Source of the DNA: Bog-473 sp963791455
Lineage (GTDB): Bacteria; Actinomycetota; Acidimicrobiia; Acidimicrobiales; RAAP-2
NCBI GenBank assembly: GCA_963791455.1
Contig: CAWBSM010000004.1
Location: 620,001 to 684,000 of the forward strand
Length of the DNA: 64,000 nt
Direction of reading: 5' to 3'
Part shown: positions 36,175 through 43,893 of the stretch, piece by piece
How the letters are laid out: each line of letters opens with the position of its first letter
Numbering within the stretch: the stretch's first letter is position 1
Made by a program: the position numbers and the translations under genes
The notes under the pieces: generated by a model
The model's database searches: none
Told to the model about the DNA's origin: nothing
The model's input: the letters and a program-made list of their open reading frames with translations, nothing else

Positions 36175-37107
36175 TCATCCGAGCAGGGCGCGCACCTCGC
36201 CCGCCAGCTCGACGGAACGCGCCGCCGCATCGGACCCGATTTCGGGCGGTAGCGGTGCCATGGTTCTGACGATGATGTCCGTGAAGCCCACGTCCTCGAA
36301 GATCGAGAGTTGCTCGGCGACGCTGGCCGGATCACCGTAGGCCACCGCTTCGCGCTCGAACCCCCGGTAGCCGCCCGCCACGAGCGCGTGACCCGCCTTC
36401 TCGGCATCGGCCCGACGATCGGTGATGAGCACATCCTTTCGGATCGGGATCCGGACAGGGTTCCGGTCGTAACGAGCGCACGCTTCTCGATAGATCTCGA
36501 TGTCGCGAGCGGCCGTGTCGGGCGTGAGATCGGCGTTGCCGTACCAGCTGTCACCGAGACGGGCGGCCCGGTCGATCGCTTTCGGCACACCCCCGCCGAC
36601 CCACCATTCGGTCCCCTCAGGCGGGAGCGGCGCGATTCGGGCCCCGAGGACGCCGCAAAGCTCGCTGTCGACGGTCTCGCCTCGCAGCAAGGCTTGGACG
36701 ACGAGGATGCCCTCTTCGAGACGGGCGGCCCTTTGAGCGATATCTGCACTCATGGCCCGGAACTGTTCCGCGCCGGCGCCGAGACCAGTCTGGACGATGA
36801 AAGGTCCAGACGACATGGCGGCCAGCGTCCCGATCTGTTCGGCCATGAGGACCGGATGCCACAACGGAACGAGGAACAGGCAGCCGACTTGGCGGTCGGT
36901 CCATTCCGACAGAAGGCGGCCGAGCATCGGTACGTTCTGCACGTACCCGGCCGGGCCGGTGGAATGGTGGTCGCCCAGGGTCAGGGTATCGAGACCAGCT
37001 CGATCGGCTGCCTGCGCCTGGTTGAGCACCGTGCGGGGGCCCTCCCGGTGGCCACCCGGCCCATCGGTGGAGAAGGTGGTGCCGATGGATATGCCCACAC
37101 GCATCAC
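36175..37107 (-). CDS. LLM-class (F420-type) flavin/deazaflavin oxidoreductase
   Basis: 310 residues. Luciferase-like TIM barrel: 'ADRAGLDTLTLGDHHSTGPAG' near 34-54, 'LAAMSSGPFIVQTGLGAG' near 95-112, 'WVGGGVPKAIDRAARLGDSW' near 170, and C-terminal 'YGDPASVAEQL'. In actinobacteria most members use F420. Hydride transfer to or from an unknown substrate. Convergent with the propeller gene (9 bp apart). Confidence 0.82.
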   Translation of the reverse strand: MMRVGISIGTTFSTDGPGGHREGPRTVLNQAQAADRAGLDTLTLGDHHSTGPAGYVQNVPMLGRLLSEWTDRQVGCLFLVPLWHPVLMAEQIGTLAAMSSGPFIVQTGLGAGAEQFRAMSADIAQRAARLEEGILVVQALLRGETVDSELCGVLGARIAPLPPEGTEWWVGGGVPKAIDRAARLGDSWYGNADLTPDTAARDIEIYREACARYDRNPVRIPIRKDVLITDRRADAEKAGHALVAGGYRGFEREAVAYGDPASVAEQLSIFEDVGFTDIIVRTMAPLPPEIGSDAAARSVELAGEVRALLG

Positions 37108-37270
37108 CCCACGGTCTATCCCACCAAGCTGCTCATTGCTGCTCGACGGCGACGCCCAGCGGATCGTCGCCGGACGCTGGGGTTCAAAGCATCACGCCGG
37201 CCTCCTCGCCCCTCCTGTGGCGTCGTGCGCCCGGTTGCATCGAACGTGGCGAGCGGCAACGATCTCGCTC

Positions 37271-37699
37271 GTGGACCGCCAGACACCCGCCAGTGGTGGG
37301 AAACCGCTTCCGCTCATTCTCGCTCGAGAGCTGGCGTCGAATCTCGCGACGCCGATGTTCCTCCTGGACGCGCGTGGCGTGCTCGTGTTCTACAACGATG
37401 CCGCGGCGGCGCTCATCGGTAAGCCGTACGCCGAAATGGGCGAGATCCCGGCCGAGGAGTTTGGTGCCATGCTCCACCTCAAGACTCCGGACGGCAAGAC
37501 GCTTCGTCGGCGAGACACACCAGCGGGAATCGCCTTCTTCGAGCGCCGCCCCGCCCACAAGACGCTTGCTGCGACCGGGTACGACGGCGTGCAGCGTCGC
37601 GTGCATGCGACGGCATATCCGCTTTTCGGCACGACTGCTGAAATGCACGGCGTCGTGTCGGTCTTCTGGCAAGTCGGCGACGAGGAAGACGACGGTTGA
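37271..37699 (+). CDS. Single PAS-domain protein
   Basis: 142 residues from the GTG at 37271 (weak start context; the upstream frame is a shadow of the LLM gene). One PAS domain fills it: 'ASNLATPMFLLDARGVLVFYNDAAAALIG', then 'HATAYPLFGTTAEMHGVVSVFW'. There is no output domain or membrane helix. The TGA overlaps the ATG of the next gene (TGATG), so it is strictly coupled to an MBL-fold enzyme. It may sense a small ligand and act on that enzyme. Inference only. Confidence 0.75.
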   Translation: MDRQTPASGGKPLPLILARELASNLATPMFLLDARGVLVFYNDAAAALIGKPYAEMGEIPAEEFGAMLHLKTPDGKTLRRRDTPAGIAFFERRPAHKTLAATGYDGVQRRVHATAYPLFGTTAEMHGVVSVFWQVGDEEDDG

Positions 37700-38571
37700 T
37701 GCAGGCGCGCGTGTGGGGATGCCGCGGCTCGGTAGCCGCGCCCGGCCCGGATACCATCAAGTACGGCGGCAACACCTCGTGCGTTGAGGTGCAGCTCTCG
37801 AGCGGGCAGGTCCTCGTGCTCGACGCGGGGACGGGAATTCGGCCGCTCGGTGTCATGATGCAAGCGACCGGGTGCCCTGAGCTGCATATCCTCCTCAGCC
37901 ATCTCCACCTCGACCACTTGCAAGGCCTCGGGTTCTTCCGGCCGCTTTTCGATCCCAACCTCGACATTCACATCTGGGGTCCCTCGTCTCCGGTTCAATC
38001 GCTCTCCGAGCGCATAGCGATGTATCTCTCTCCCCCGCTGTTCCCGGTCCACCTCGACGATGTTCCGGCGCGCCTCACCTTCCACGATGCACCCGAAGAA
38101 GCCGTCTCGATTGGCTCGGCCACCATGCGATCGGGCAAGGTGCAGCATCAAGGTCCGACTGTCGGTTACAGGATCGAGGAGGACGGACGCGCGTTGGTGT
38201 ACCTACCCGATCACGAGCCCTCGCTCGGTACCGAGCTGCGCTCGGTCGCACCCCAGTGGATGAGCGGTTATGACATCGCGCGCGACGCCGACGTCTTATT
38301 GCACGACGCTCAATATCGTGACCACGAGTACGGCGCCCACGTCGGCTGGGGACATTCGGGGCTCGCAGACGCCATGGAGTTCGCCGACAAGGCAGGAGTT
38401 CGGAAACTGGTGTTGTTCCACCATGACCCCTACCACACCGACGTCGAGCTCGAAGAGCTTCTCACTGAGGCTCGCAAGATCTGGCCCTCGGCCGAGGACC
38501 GGGTTTGCCTCGCGAGCGAGGGCATGACGATCACTTTCGACCGTGAAGGTGTGCAGCTCGTCGTCCGATGA
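37699..38571 (+). CDS. MBL-fold phosphodiesterase-like protein, PAS partner
   Basis: 290 residues from the ATG at 37699. Starts 'MQARVWGCRGSVAAPGPDTI' and continues with 'YGGNTSCVEVQL'; 'LSHLHLDHLQGL' is the zinc motif, followed by later 'LPDHEPSLG', 'LLHDAQY', 'GWGHSGLADAMEFADKAG' and 'LFHHDPYHTD' ligands. This matches MBL proteins of the PhnP/cyclic-phosphate phosphodiesterase type, found in signalling contexts with PAS or receiver domains. It probably cleaves a phosphodiester. Substrate unknown. The start overlaps the PAS gene stop. Confidence 0.8.
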   Translation: MQARVWGCRGSVAAPGPDTIKYGGNTSCVEVQLSSGQVLVLDAGTGIRPLGVMMQATGCPELHILLSHLHLDHLQGLGFFRPLFDPNLDIHIWGPSSPVQSLSERIAMYLSPPLFPVHLDDVPARLTFHDAPEEAVSIGSATMRSGKVQHQGPTVGYRIEEDGRALVYLPDHEPSLGTELRSVAPQWMSGYDIARDADVLLHDAQYRDHEYGAHVGWGHSGLADAMEFADKAGVRKLVLFHHDPYHTDVELEELLTEARKIWPSAEDRVCLASEGMTITFDREGVQLVVR

Positions 38572-38583
38572 ATGCGGATCGCC

Positions 38584-39026
38584 TCAGTTGTGACTGACAC
38601 GGGCCTGGCCCGTCTCGGTCCGCCGGGATCGCCTGAGAACGACAGCGGCCACCACCAGAGCGCCGAAGAGCGGGAACAGCAGCACCGAGGGCGCTTCGGG
38701 CGTGGGGCGACCGGCGGGTGGACCTGGCGCGGGCTGGTCGTCGGACCGGCGGTGGTCCTCGACGGCGACGAGCCGAGAGGCGCCGGAAAAGAGGCTTCGC
38801 CCGGAGCGCTCGCTGAGGGTGAGGGCGTGGATGTCGCCCTCGTGGTCGTGGCGCGCACGCTCGAGGCCGGCTTCGAGGATCGTGACGAGAGGGGGTGTCC
38901 AACGCCGTGGGCGCGCGGGTGGGCGCAGGCGGCGGCGACGACGGGCAGCGCCAGTGCGACCACGAAGAGCAAGATGGCCCGGGCGATCCTCGGCGTCGGC
39001 GGGCTGGTGCGGGCCCTCGACGCCAT
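38584..39026 (-). pseudogene. Small secreted, membrane-anchored protein, frameshifted at a G/C homopolymer
   Basis: From the ATG at 39024-39026 the frame gives 'IARAILLFVVALALPVVAAA', a clear signal peptide. The downstream part is protein-like only in a different frame: 'PPLVTILEAGLERARHDHEG' and a C-terminal helix 'VLLFPLFGALVVAAVVLRRSRR' (split: VLLFPLFGALVV + AAVVLRRSRR), ending at the TGA at 38584-38586. One extra base in the run of five G at 38891-38895 joins both parts into a protein of about 148 residues. So this is either an indel error or a recent break. Function unknown; exported and anchored by its C terminus. Confidence 0.6.
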
Positions 39027-39047
39027 GACCTCGCGCGACGGGCCTCG

Positions 39048-39296
39048 TCAGCGCCGGCGCGGCACGACGAGAGAGCCACGACCGGGTTGACCAAAAGGCT
39101 CGCCCGGGGCCGGCTCGGGTGCGACGGGTCCGCGCGCGTGGTTCTCGGCCAGGCGTTCGGCCGTCAGGCGGTCGGGCAGCGCCAGGCCGATGCCGATCGG
39201 GACCTCCGAGCGGTGGTCACTGCGGCAGGCCAGGCACTCGACCATCCAGCGGCCACCACGGAGTTCGACGATCTGGGGCTGGTGCACGCTGCGCAC
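39048..39296 (-). CDS. Small hypothetical protein with a C-x2-C motif
   Basis: 82 residues, GTG start with GGGAG seven bases upstream. 'IVELRGGRWMVECLACRSDH' (residues about 9-28) has a CLAC pair that could bind a metal, followed by 'PIGIGLALPDRLTAERLAE', a probable strand-helix. The C terminus is Pro/Gly-rich. Family not recognised. It lies just upstream of the frameshifted secreted protein gene, 21 bp apart, and may be co-transcribed with it. Its upstream region shares a two-block motif with moeZ. Confidence 0.6.
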   Translation of the reverse strand: MRSVHQPQIVELRGGRWMVECLACRSDHRSEVPIGIGLALPDRLTAERLAENHARGPVAPEPAPGEPFGQPGRGSLVVPRRR

Positions 39297-39340
39297 GGGC
39301 CGACTCCCTTGCTCTCCGACAAAACACTACGGAGCGACAA
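39297..39340 (-). promoter_or_regulatory. Upstream region of the 82-residue gene with the moeZ-like motif
   Basis: Minus strand reads 'ATGTTGTCG', five bases, then 'GTAGTGTTTT'. Closely resembles the block at 18540-18600 upstream of moeZ. Confidence 0.35.
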
Positions 39341-39599
39341 CATAGCCTGTGGGCGGGCTGTGGGCTCCTGGGCTGTTGCCGGGGGTCCGGGGAGGGTTCA
39401 TCCACGTGAGAATGTGCGATAACCGCCGTGCCGCCCGCGTCCAGCGCCGCATTGGTGCTGGTCCGCTGCGGCTTTTCGGCCTTCTCGCGCAGCGCCCGGA
39501 ATCAACCCCGCCTTACCGAGCGGCCGCTTGGTCGAGACGGTGACGCGATGGTGATCACTTGGTGTCATTTCTGAACCGGCGTTGATCGGAGGGGTGGAC

Positions 39600-39753
39600 C
39601 GGCTCAGACTCAAGCTCGCCGAGCAAGAGTCGATTCCTTCGCGCAGCTTTCTTGGGGGCGCGGCGGCCCGCCGCGAAATGCCAACTGCAGCGAGGGATCG
39701 GTCCGATTCCCAACCGGCGCGATTCGGCCCCGCTTCGGCGGGGTCGTTTCGTT
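39600..39753 (+). ncRNA. Candidate structured leader or small RNA ending in an intrinsic terminator
   Basis: No coding frame is convincing between 39297 and 39822. On the plus strand there are hairpins at 39659-39675 (7 bp stem, CGCGGCG/CGCCGCG), 39694-39711 (7 bp with one bulge) and a terminator at 39726-39753. A terminator with no plus-strand gene before it points to a separate RNA or to a leader that controls the repeat-protein gene at 39823. No known riboswitch consensus was recognised. Confidence 0.4.
39726..39753 (+). terminator. Intrinsic terminator
   Basis: GGCCCCGC, TTCG tetraloop, GCGGGGTC, then GTTTCGTTT. The 8-bp stem (one G-T pair) with a T-rich tail reads on the plus strand. 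Confidence 0.65.
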
Positions 39754-39822
39754 TCACAACTTATCGACAACAGGTCATCGTCCCACGATGAAGCCCAAAG
39801 GATCCATCGACCGGATCGTGTG

Positions 39823-42141
39823 ATGTCCGACGACCGGTCTGGATACCTCTTGTTCGACAAGCGCCCCGCCAAGCGTTACCGTGCGCCGATCAATCGGGGC
39901 AAGGACATTCCAAAAAGGATCGAGCAGTCGAGGTCGGTTGGAGGCGGGGCCTGGCGAACGGTCGCCGCGGCCGTCGCGATGGTCGTTCTCGGCTCTTCGG
40001 TGTTCGCGGTGGCCGCGGGCGTGATGACGGCGGTCGGCGGGGGCACCAGCGCCGCGGCCAGCGCCGCGCACGTCGACGCCACGAGCTCGTGGACCGTCTA
40101 CCACGGCAATGCGATCGGCAGCGGCGTGGACAGCTCGGGCGTGACCTTCTCTCCGGCCGCGGCGGCCTGGACGTCGCCCGTGCTCGACGGGCAGGTCTAC
40201 GGGGAGCCGCTCGAGGCCACCGGGCGCGTCTACGTGGCGACGGAGAACGACACCATCTACGCGCTGGCGGCCAACACCGGCGCCGTGTTGTGGTCCACCA
40301 ACGTGGGAACCCCGGTGCCCTCTGGTGACCTGCCGTGCGGCAACATCAGCCCGACCGTGGGCATCACCGGCACCCCGGTCATCGACACCGCCCACGGGCC
40401 CGGTGAGATCTTCGCCGTGGCCGACGAGCTGACGAGCGGCGGACCGGCGCACTTCCTCGTCGGTCTCAACATGTTCAGCGGCAGCGTCTTTTTGAACGAG
40501 CCCGTCGATCCGCCCGGCCAGGACCCCGCGGCCATCCTCCAGCGCACCGGGCTGAACCTGAGCGACGGCAACGTCGTCTTCGGCTACGGGGGCAACGACG
40601 GGGACTGCTCGACCTACAGCGGGTGGATCGTCTCGGCGCCCGAGGGCGGCGGCACGGTCGGCTACCACGCCACGACGCCCGCCTTCACCCAAGGCGCCGT
40701 CTGGATGGGCGGTGCGGCCCCCGAGGTCGATGCGGCCGGGAACATCTGGGCCGCCACGGGCAACGGGTCGTCCACTTCGTATGACAACAGCGACTCGGTG
40801 ATCGAGCTGTCGCCCGCCCTCACCCAAGAGCAGCTCTTCGCCCCGAGCACCTGGCCCTACGACAACTCGCACGACCAGGACCTGGGCTCGACCGCCCCGG
40901 CGCTGCTCTCGAACGGGACGGTCTTACAGGTCGGCAAGTCCCAGACGGGCTACCTGCTGAGCCAGGCCAATCTCGGTGGGATCGGTGGTGAGCTCGATTC
41001 GGCCAGGCTGTGCGGCAACGCCTACGCCGACGGCGGGGACGCGGTGGTGGGAACCGTGGTCTACGTCCCGTGCGGCGGCGGCGTCGAGGAGATTCAGACC
41101 AGCCCCTCGGTCGCCAGGCGGTGGTCCGCTTCCGTCGCAGCGAACGGACCACCCATCGTGGCGGGCGGCATGGTGTGGTCGATCGGCGGGAGCTCGCTCT
41201 ACGCCATCAACCCGGTAAACGGCTCGACGGAGCAGCAGCTCTCCATCGGCGGTGAGGCCAACCATTTCCCGACACCGTCGGTGGGTGACGGCCTCCTCCT
41301 CGCTCCGACGAGCGACCAGGTCGTGGCCTTCTCGGGCTCGGCGGGGATCCCGGGCCCGCCGTCACCGCCGCCAACCGTGCCCCCCAACTCCTCCTACTGG
41401 ATGGTCGCCTCCGACGGCGGCATCTTCACCTTCGGGAACGCCGGCTTCTTCGGATCGGCCGGCGGCCTTCCCCTGGTCAAGCCGGTGGTCGGCATGGCGC
41501 CGACCCGGTCCAAGGAGGGCTACTGGCTGGTGGCCTCCGACGGGGGCATCTTCAGCTACGGCGACGCGCAATTCTACGGCTCCATGGGTGGCCGGCCGTT
41601 GAACAAACCCATCGTCGGCATGGCCGCCACGCCGGACGGGGGCGGGTACTGGTTGGTCGCCTCGGACGGAGGGATCTTCAGCTTCGGCGACGCCGCCTTC
41701 CACGGCTCCATGGGCGGCAAGCCCTTGAACAAGCCCATGGTTGGGATGGCCGCCACGCGGGACGGGGGCGGATATTGGCTGGTGGCCTCCGACGGGGGCA
41801 TCTTCAGCTTCGGCGACGCTGCGTTCCACGGCTCCATGGGCGGGAAACACTTGAACAAGCCCATCGTGGGCATGGCCGCCACCAGCGACGCCCTCGGCTA
41901 CTGGATGGTCGCCTCCGACGGGGGCATCTTCGACTTCGGTGACGCCGGCTTCTTCGGATCGGCCGGAGGCACGCCCTTGAACAGGCCCGCCGTGGGGATG
42001 ACCGCGACACCCGACGACAGCGGGTACTGGATCGCGGCCTCCGACGGCGGCATCTTCAACTACGGCGACGCGCATTTCTACGGCTCCGAGGGCGGAACGC
42101 TGCTTAACAAACCGGTGGTCGGGGTCGCGTCGGCGAGCTGA
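39823..42141 (+). CDS. Exported beta-propeller protein with six 42-residue 'DGGIF' repeats
   Basis: 772 residues from the ATG at 39823. A cytoplasmic tail of about 45 residues precedes one membrane helix ('AAAVAMVVLGSSVFAVAAGV'), so it is exported and possibly anchored. Residues about 85-515 are PQQ-like propeller blades ('ALAANTGAVLWSTNVG'). After a Pro-rich linker, residues about 523-770 are six tandem repeats of 42 residues with the core 'GYWLVASDGGIFSFGDA', then 'GSMGGKPLNKP.VGMAAT'. Such repeats occur in many secreted actinobacterial proteins, often with cell-wall enzymes, and may form a propeller for carbohydrate or protein binding. No catalytic domain is seen. Confidence 0.8.
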   Translation: MSDDRSGYLLFDKRPAKRYRAPINRGKDIPKRIEQSRSVGGGAWRTVAAAVAMVVLGSSVFAVAAGVMTAVGGGTSAAASAAHVDATSSWTVYHGNAIGSGVDSSGVTFSPAAAAWTSPVLDGQVYGEPLEATGRVYVATENDTIYALAANTGAVLWSTNVGTPVPSGDLPCGNISPTVGITGTPVIDTAHGPGEIFAVADELTSGGPAHFLVGLNMFSGSVFLNEPVDPPGQDPAAILQRTGLNLSDGNVVFGYGGNDGDCSTYSGWIVSAPEGGGTVGYHATTPAFTQGAVWMGGAAPEVDAAGNIWAATGNGSSTSYDNSDSVIELSPALTQEQLFAPSTWPYDNSHDQDLGSTAPALLSNGTVLQVGKSQTGYLLSQANLGGIGGELDSARLCGNAYADGGDAVVGTVVYVPCGGGVEEIQTSPSVARRWSASVAANGPPIVAGGMVWSIGGSSLYAINPVNGSTEQQLSIGGEANHFPTPSVGDGLLLAPTSDQVVAFSGSAGIPGPPSPPPTVPPNSSYWMVASDGGIFTFGNAGFFGSAGGLPLVKPVVGMAPTRSKEGYWLVASDGGIFSYGDAQFYGSMGGRPLNKPIVGMAATPDGGGYWLVASDGGIFSFGDAAFHGSMGGKPLNKPMVGMAATRDGGGYWLVASDGGIFSFGDAAFHGSMGGKHLNKPIVGMAATSDALGYWMVASDGGIFDFGDAGFFGSAGGTPLNRPAVGMTATPDDSGYWIAASDGGIFNYGDAHFYGSEGGTLLNKPVVGVASAS
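41389..42138 (+). repeat. Six tandem 126-bp coding repeats
   Basis: Each unit encodes about 42 residues. Units 3 and 4 are almost identical at protein level, with only a few changes, which points to recent duplication; units 1, 5 and 6 are more divergent. Lies wholly inside the reading frame of the propeller protein. Confidence 0.85.
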
Positions 42142-42331
42142 ACCAGCCGGTGACGCCTCCCCCCGAGAGGCACTGACTGCTCGTTATGCCATCGCAGAGC
42201 ACGTCGGCCTGGCGCGTGCTCGACGAGACCCGCTCAGGCCGACGCGCCCGATCTTGTCGTAAAGTCGCGTGCCGCCGATTGGGCCGAGCTGCTCGAAAAC
42301 GCCTGCGGTCAGCGGCGAAAGGAAGAGCGGA

Positions 42332-43579
42332 ATGAGCGTGGACATGCGCACGCGGCCGATCAACGCAGAGGGACCGGCCGATCCCGAGTCGTTCTTCGAA
42401 GTCGACTGGCGAGACGCCGTTGCTCGAAATGGTCGCCGCGCGGCGGCCGACGCAGCGCGACTCGCCCTCAGACCGCTCACCATCCGGGTGGACGGTGACG
42501 TGTGGACGATCAAGCCCCGGAGGGAAACCATCGACGTCGTGCCGGGACACCTTGAAACCGACCAGTGCGTCACGCTCGATCTTCCTGCATTCGCCGACCT
42601 CTTCTGCGAACGACGCACTGCGCTGGGCTTAGTCATTGCGGCCCGGGTCACCGGCGACGCCGCATCAAACGACGCCTTCTGCGCGTGGGATCCGGTGTTC
42701 CGCTCCCTTCTCGACGGTCGGCCCGTTTACCAGCCTGGTGCGGTGACGCTCCGTTCGACCGACGGGTCCCCGCTCCACCTCGACCAGCGGTTCGAGCTCG
42801 GCGAGCAGAACGCGGACGCAGCTCACTTCCTGGCCGAGACCGGCTTCCTTCTCCTGCAAAACGTGTTCACCGAAGCCGAGATGGACGGGGTCGACGCCGA
42901 TCTCGCCCGCGCCGTTGGCGGAGCCCGGGTCGAGGATGGCTCGTCCTGGTGGGCGACGACACGCAGCGGCGAGCGCTATCCCTGCCGGATCCTCGACTTC
43001 GCGTCCAAGTCACCGGCACTCCATGCGCTCATCGCCGATGACCGGTACACCGCCATCGGCCAACTGCTCGGCGTCGGTCACCGGCCGGGTGATCCGTTCG
43101 GCGAACACTTCGCCGACGTGACCGCGGAGGGGCTCATCAAGCGAGTCGATTCGGTCGACGGGCTCGTCTGCCTTCCGTGGCACAAAGACTGCGATCGCGG
43201 GGGGCACTCGATGTTCTGTGCCGGTCTCACCATCGGCATCTGCCTCACCCCCGTGGACCAGGCCCACGGGGGCCTCGACGTCATGGCCGGCTCGCACCGA
43301 GCAAACATCGCCCGGGCGCAGATCGAGGACTCGCTCGACCTGCCCACTGTGACCATGCGCGCCGAGCGCGGCGACGTCACCGTTCACATGTCGTGTACTT
43401 TGCATCGCTCGACCCACCCGACGACCCGGGAGCGCCGCGTTGCGTACACCGGCTTCGCGCTGCCGCCGCGGCCCGGCGACGCGCACGGCGAAGACACGCA
43501 GTCCCGGTTGCGCCGCGAACGGGCGGCCATCGGAGGGTCGAGCGGCCGACCGGGGCTCACCTGGGAGACAGAGACATGA
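42332..43579 (+). CDS. SCP2-like domain + phytanoyl-CoA dioxygenase (PhyH) family protein
   Basis: 415 residues from the ATG at 42332, with AGGA eight bases upstream. Residues about 15-125 look like an SCP2-type lipid-binding domain ('IRVDGDVWTIKPRRE', 'ITGDAAS'-like segment, 'LLDGRPVYQPG'). The rest is a PhyH oxygenase: 'ETGFLLLQNVFTEAEM', 'LPWHKDCDRGGH' (Fe-binding HxD) and 'VHMSCTLHRSTHPTTRERR' (distal His and 2-oxoglutarate Arg). An Fe(II)/2-oxoglutarate hydroxylase acting on a lipid or sterol-like substrate delivered by the N-terminal domain is the likely reading. Confidence 0.8.
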   Translation: MSVDMRTRPINAEGPADPESFFEVDWRDAVARNGRRAAADAARLALRPLTIRVDGDVWTIKPRRETIDVVPGHLETDQCVTLDLPAFADLFCERRTALGLVIAARVTGDAASNDAFCAWDPVFRSLLDGRPVYQPGAVTLRSTDGSPLHLDQRFELGEQNADAAHFLAETGFLLLQNVFTEAEMDGVDADLARAVGGARVEDGSSWWATTRSGERYPCRILDFASKSPALHALIADDRYTAIGQLLGVGHRPGDPFGEHFADVTAEGLIKRVDSVDGLVCLPWHKDCDRGGHSMFCAGLTIGICLTPVDQAHGGLDVMAGSHRANIARAQIEDSLDLPTVTMRAERGDVTVHMSCTLHRSTHPTTRERRVAYTGFALPPRPGDAHGEDTQSRLRRERAAIGGSSGRPGLTWETET

Positions 43580-43719
43580 CCACGACAACCAGGGTGATCC
43601 GCGGTCACCGGCGCCGGTTCCCCGACGTGGCAATCGCCGAACGTCAAACGGCCGCTGGAGCCCGGATCACCTTGACGTCGGGCCGCTGGAAGAGAGCCGA
43701 GGCTCAGTTGCACACGTAA
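43576..43719 (+). CDS. Possible 47-residue protein coupled to the PhyH gene
   Basis: The ATG overlaps the PhyH stop (ATGA), the spacing used by many real gene pairs here. The translation starts 'MTTTTRVIRGHRRRFPDVAI' and is basic. It ends just before a palindromic repeat and may be the N-terminal stub of a lost gene. No family recognised. Confidence 0.25.
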   Translation: MTTTTRVIRGHRRRFPDVAIAERQTAAGARITLTSGRWKRAEAQLHT

Positions 43720-43750
43720 ATCTCAGGTGCAAGGATGCGCCACCCCTGAA

Positions 43751-43842
43751 GGCGGCGGCCGCCGCCGCAAGCCGCTTTGGGGGTGTGGGGGGAGGTGAGC
43801 GGCCCCGCCCCAACCGCCTGGGGTGGGGCCAGCTCCCCCAAA
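43751..43842. repeat. Intergenic palindromic repeat pair
   Basis: GGCGGCGGCCGCCGCC at 43751-43766 is a perfect 16-bp palindrome. It is followed by a long imperfect hairpin: GGCCCCGCCCCA (43801-43812) pairs with TGGGGTGGGGCC (43819-43830), with TTTGGGGG (43776-43783) and CCCCCAAA (43835-43842) as an outer stem. There is no T tract, so it is not a standard terminator; a dispersed palindromic element is possible. Confidence 0.5.
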
Positions 43843-43893
43843 CCAGCCTCAAGGGGGGTGGCGGGCCATTCCGAGCGACGAGACTTCTGCCCC

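Noticed and set aside
39048..39340. PafBC/RecA-NDp type promoter
   Set aside because: TTGTC and TAGTGT are present but the spacing is about half of what that promoter needs.
39640..39760. tRNA-like sequence before the terminator
   Set aside because: 'GGTCCGATTCC' recalls a T-arm, but stems do not pair, the invariant T is changed, and no acceptor stem is present.
41389..42138. Tandem repeats as CRISPR or minisatellite
   Set aside because: Unit length is 126 bp, in frame, and codes for a regular protein repeat.
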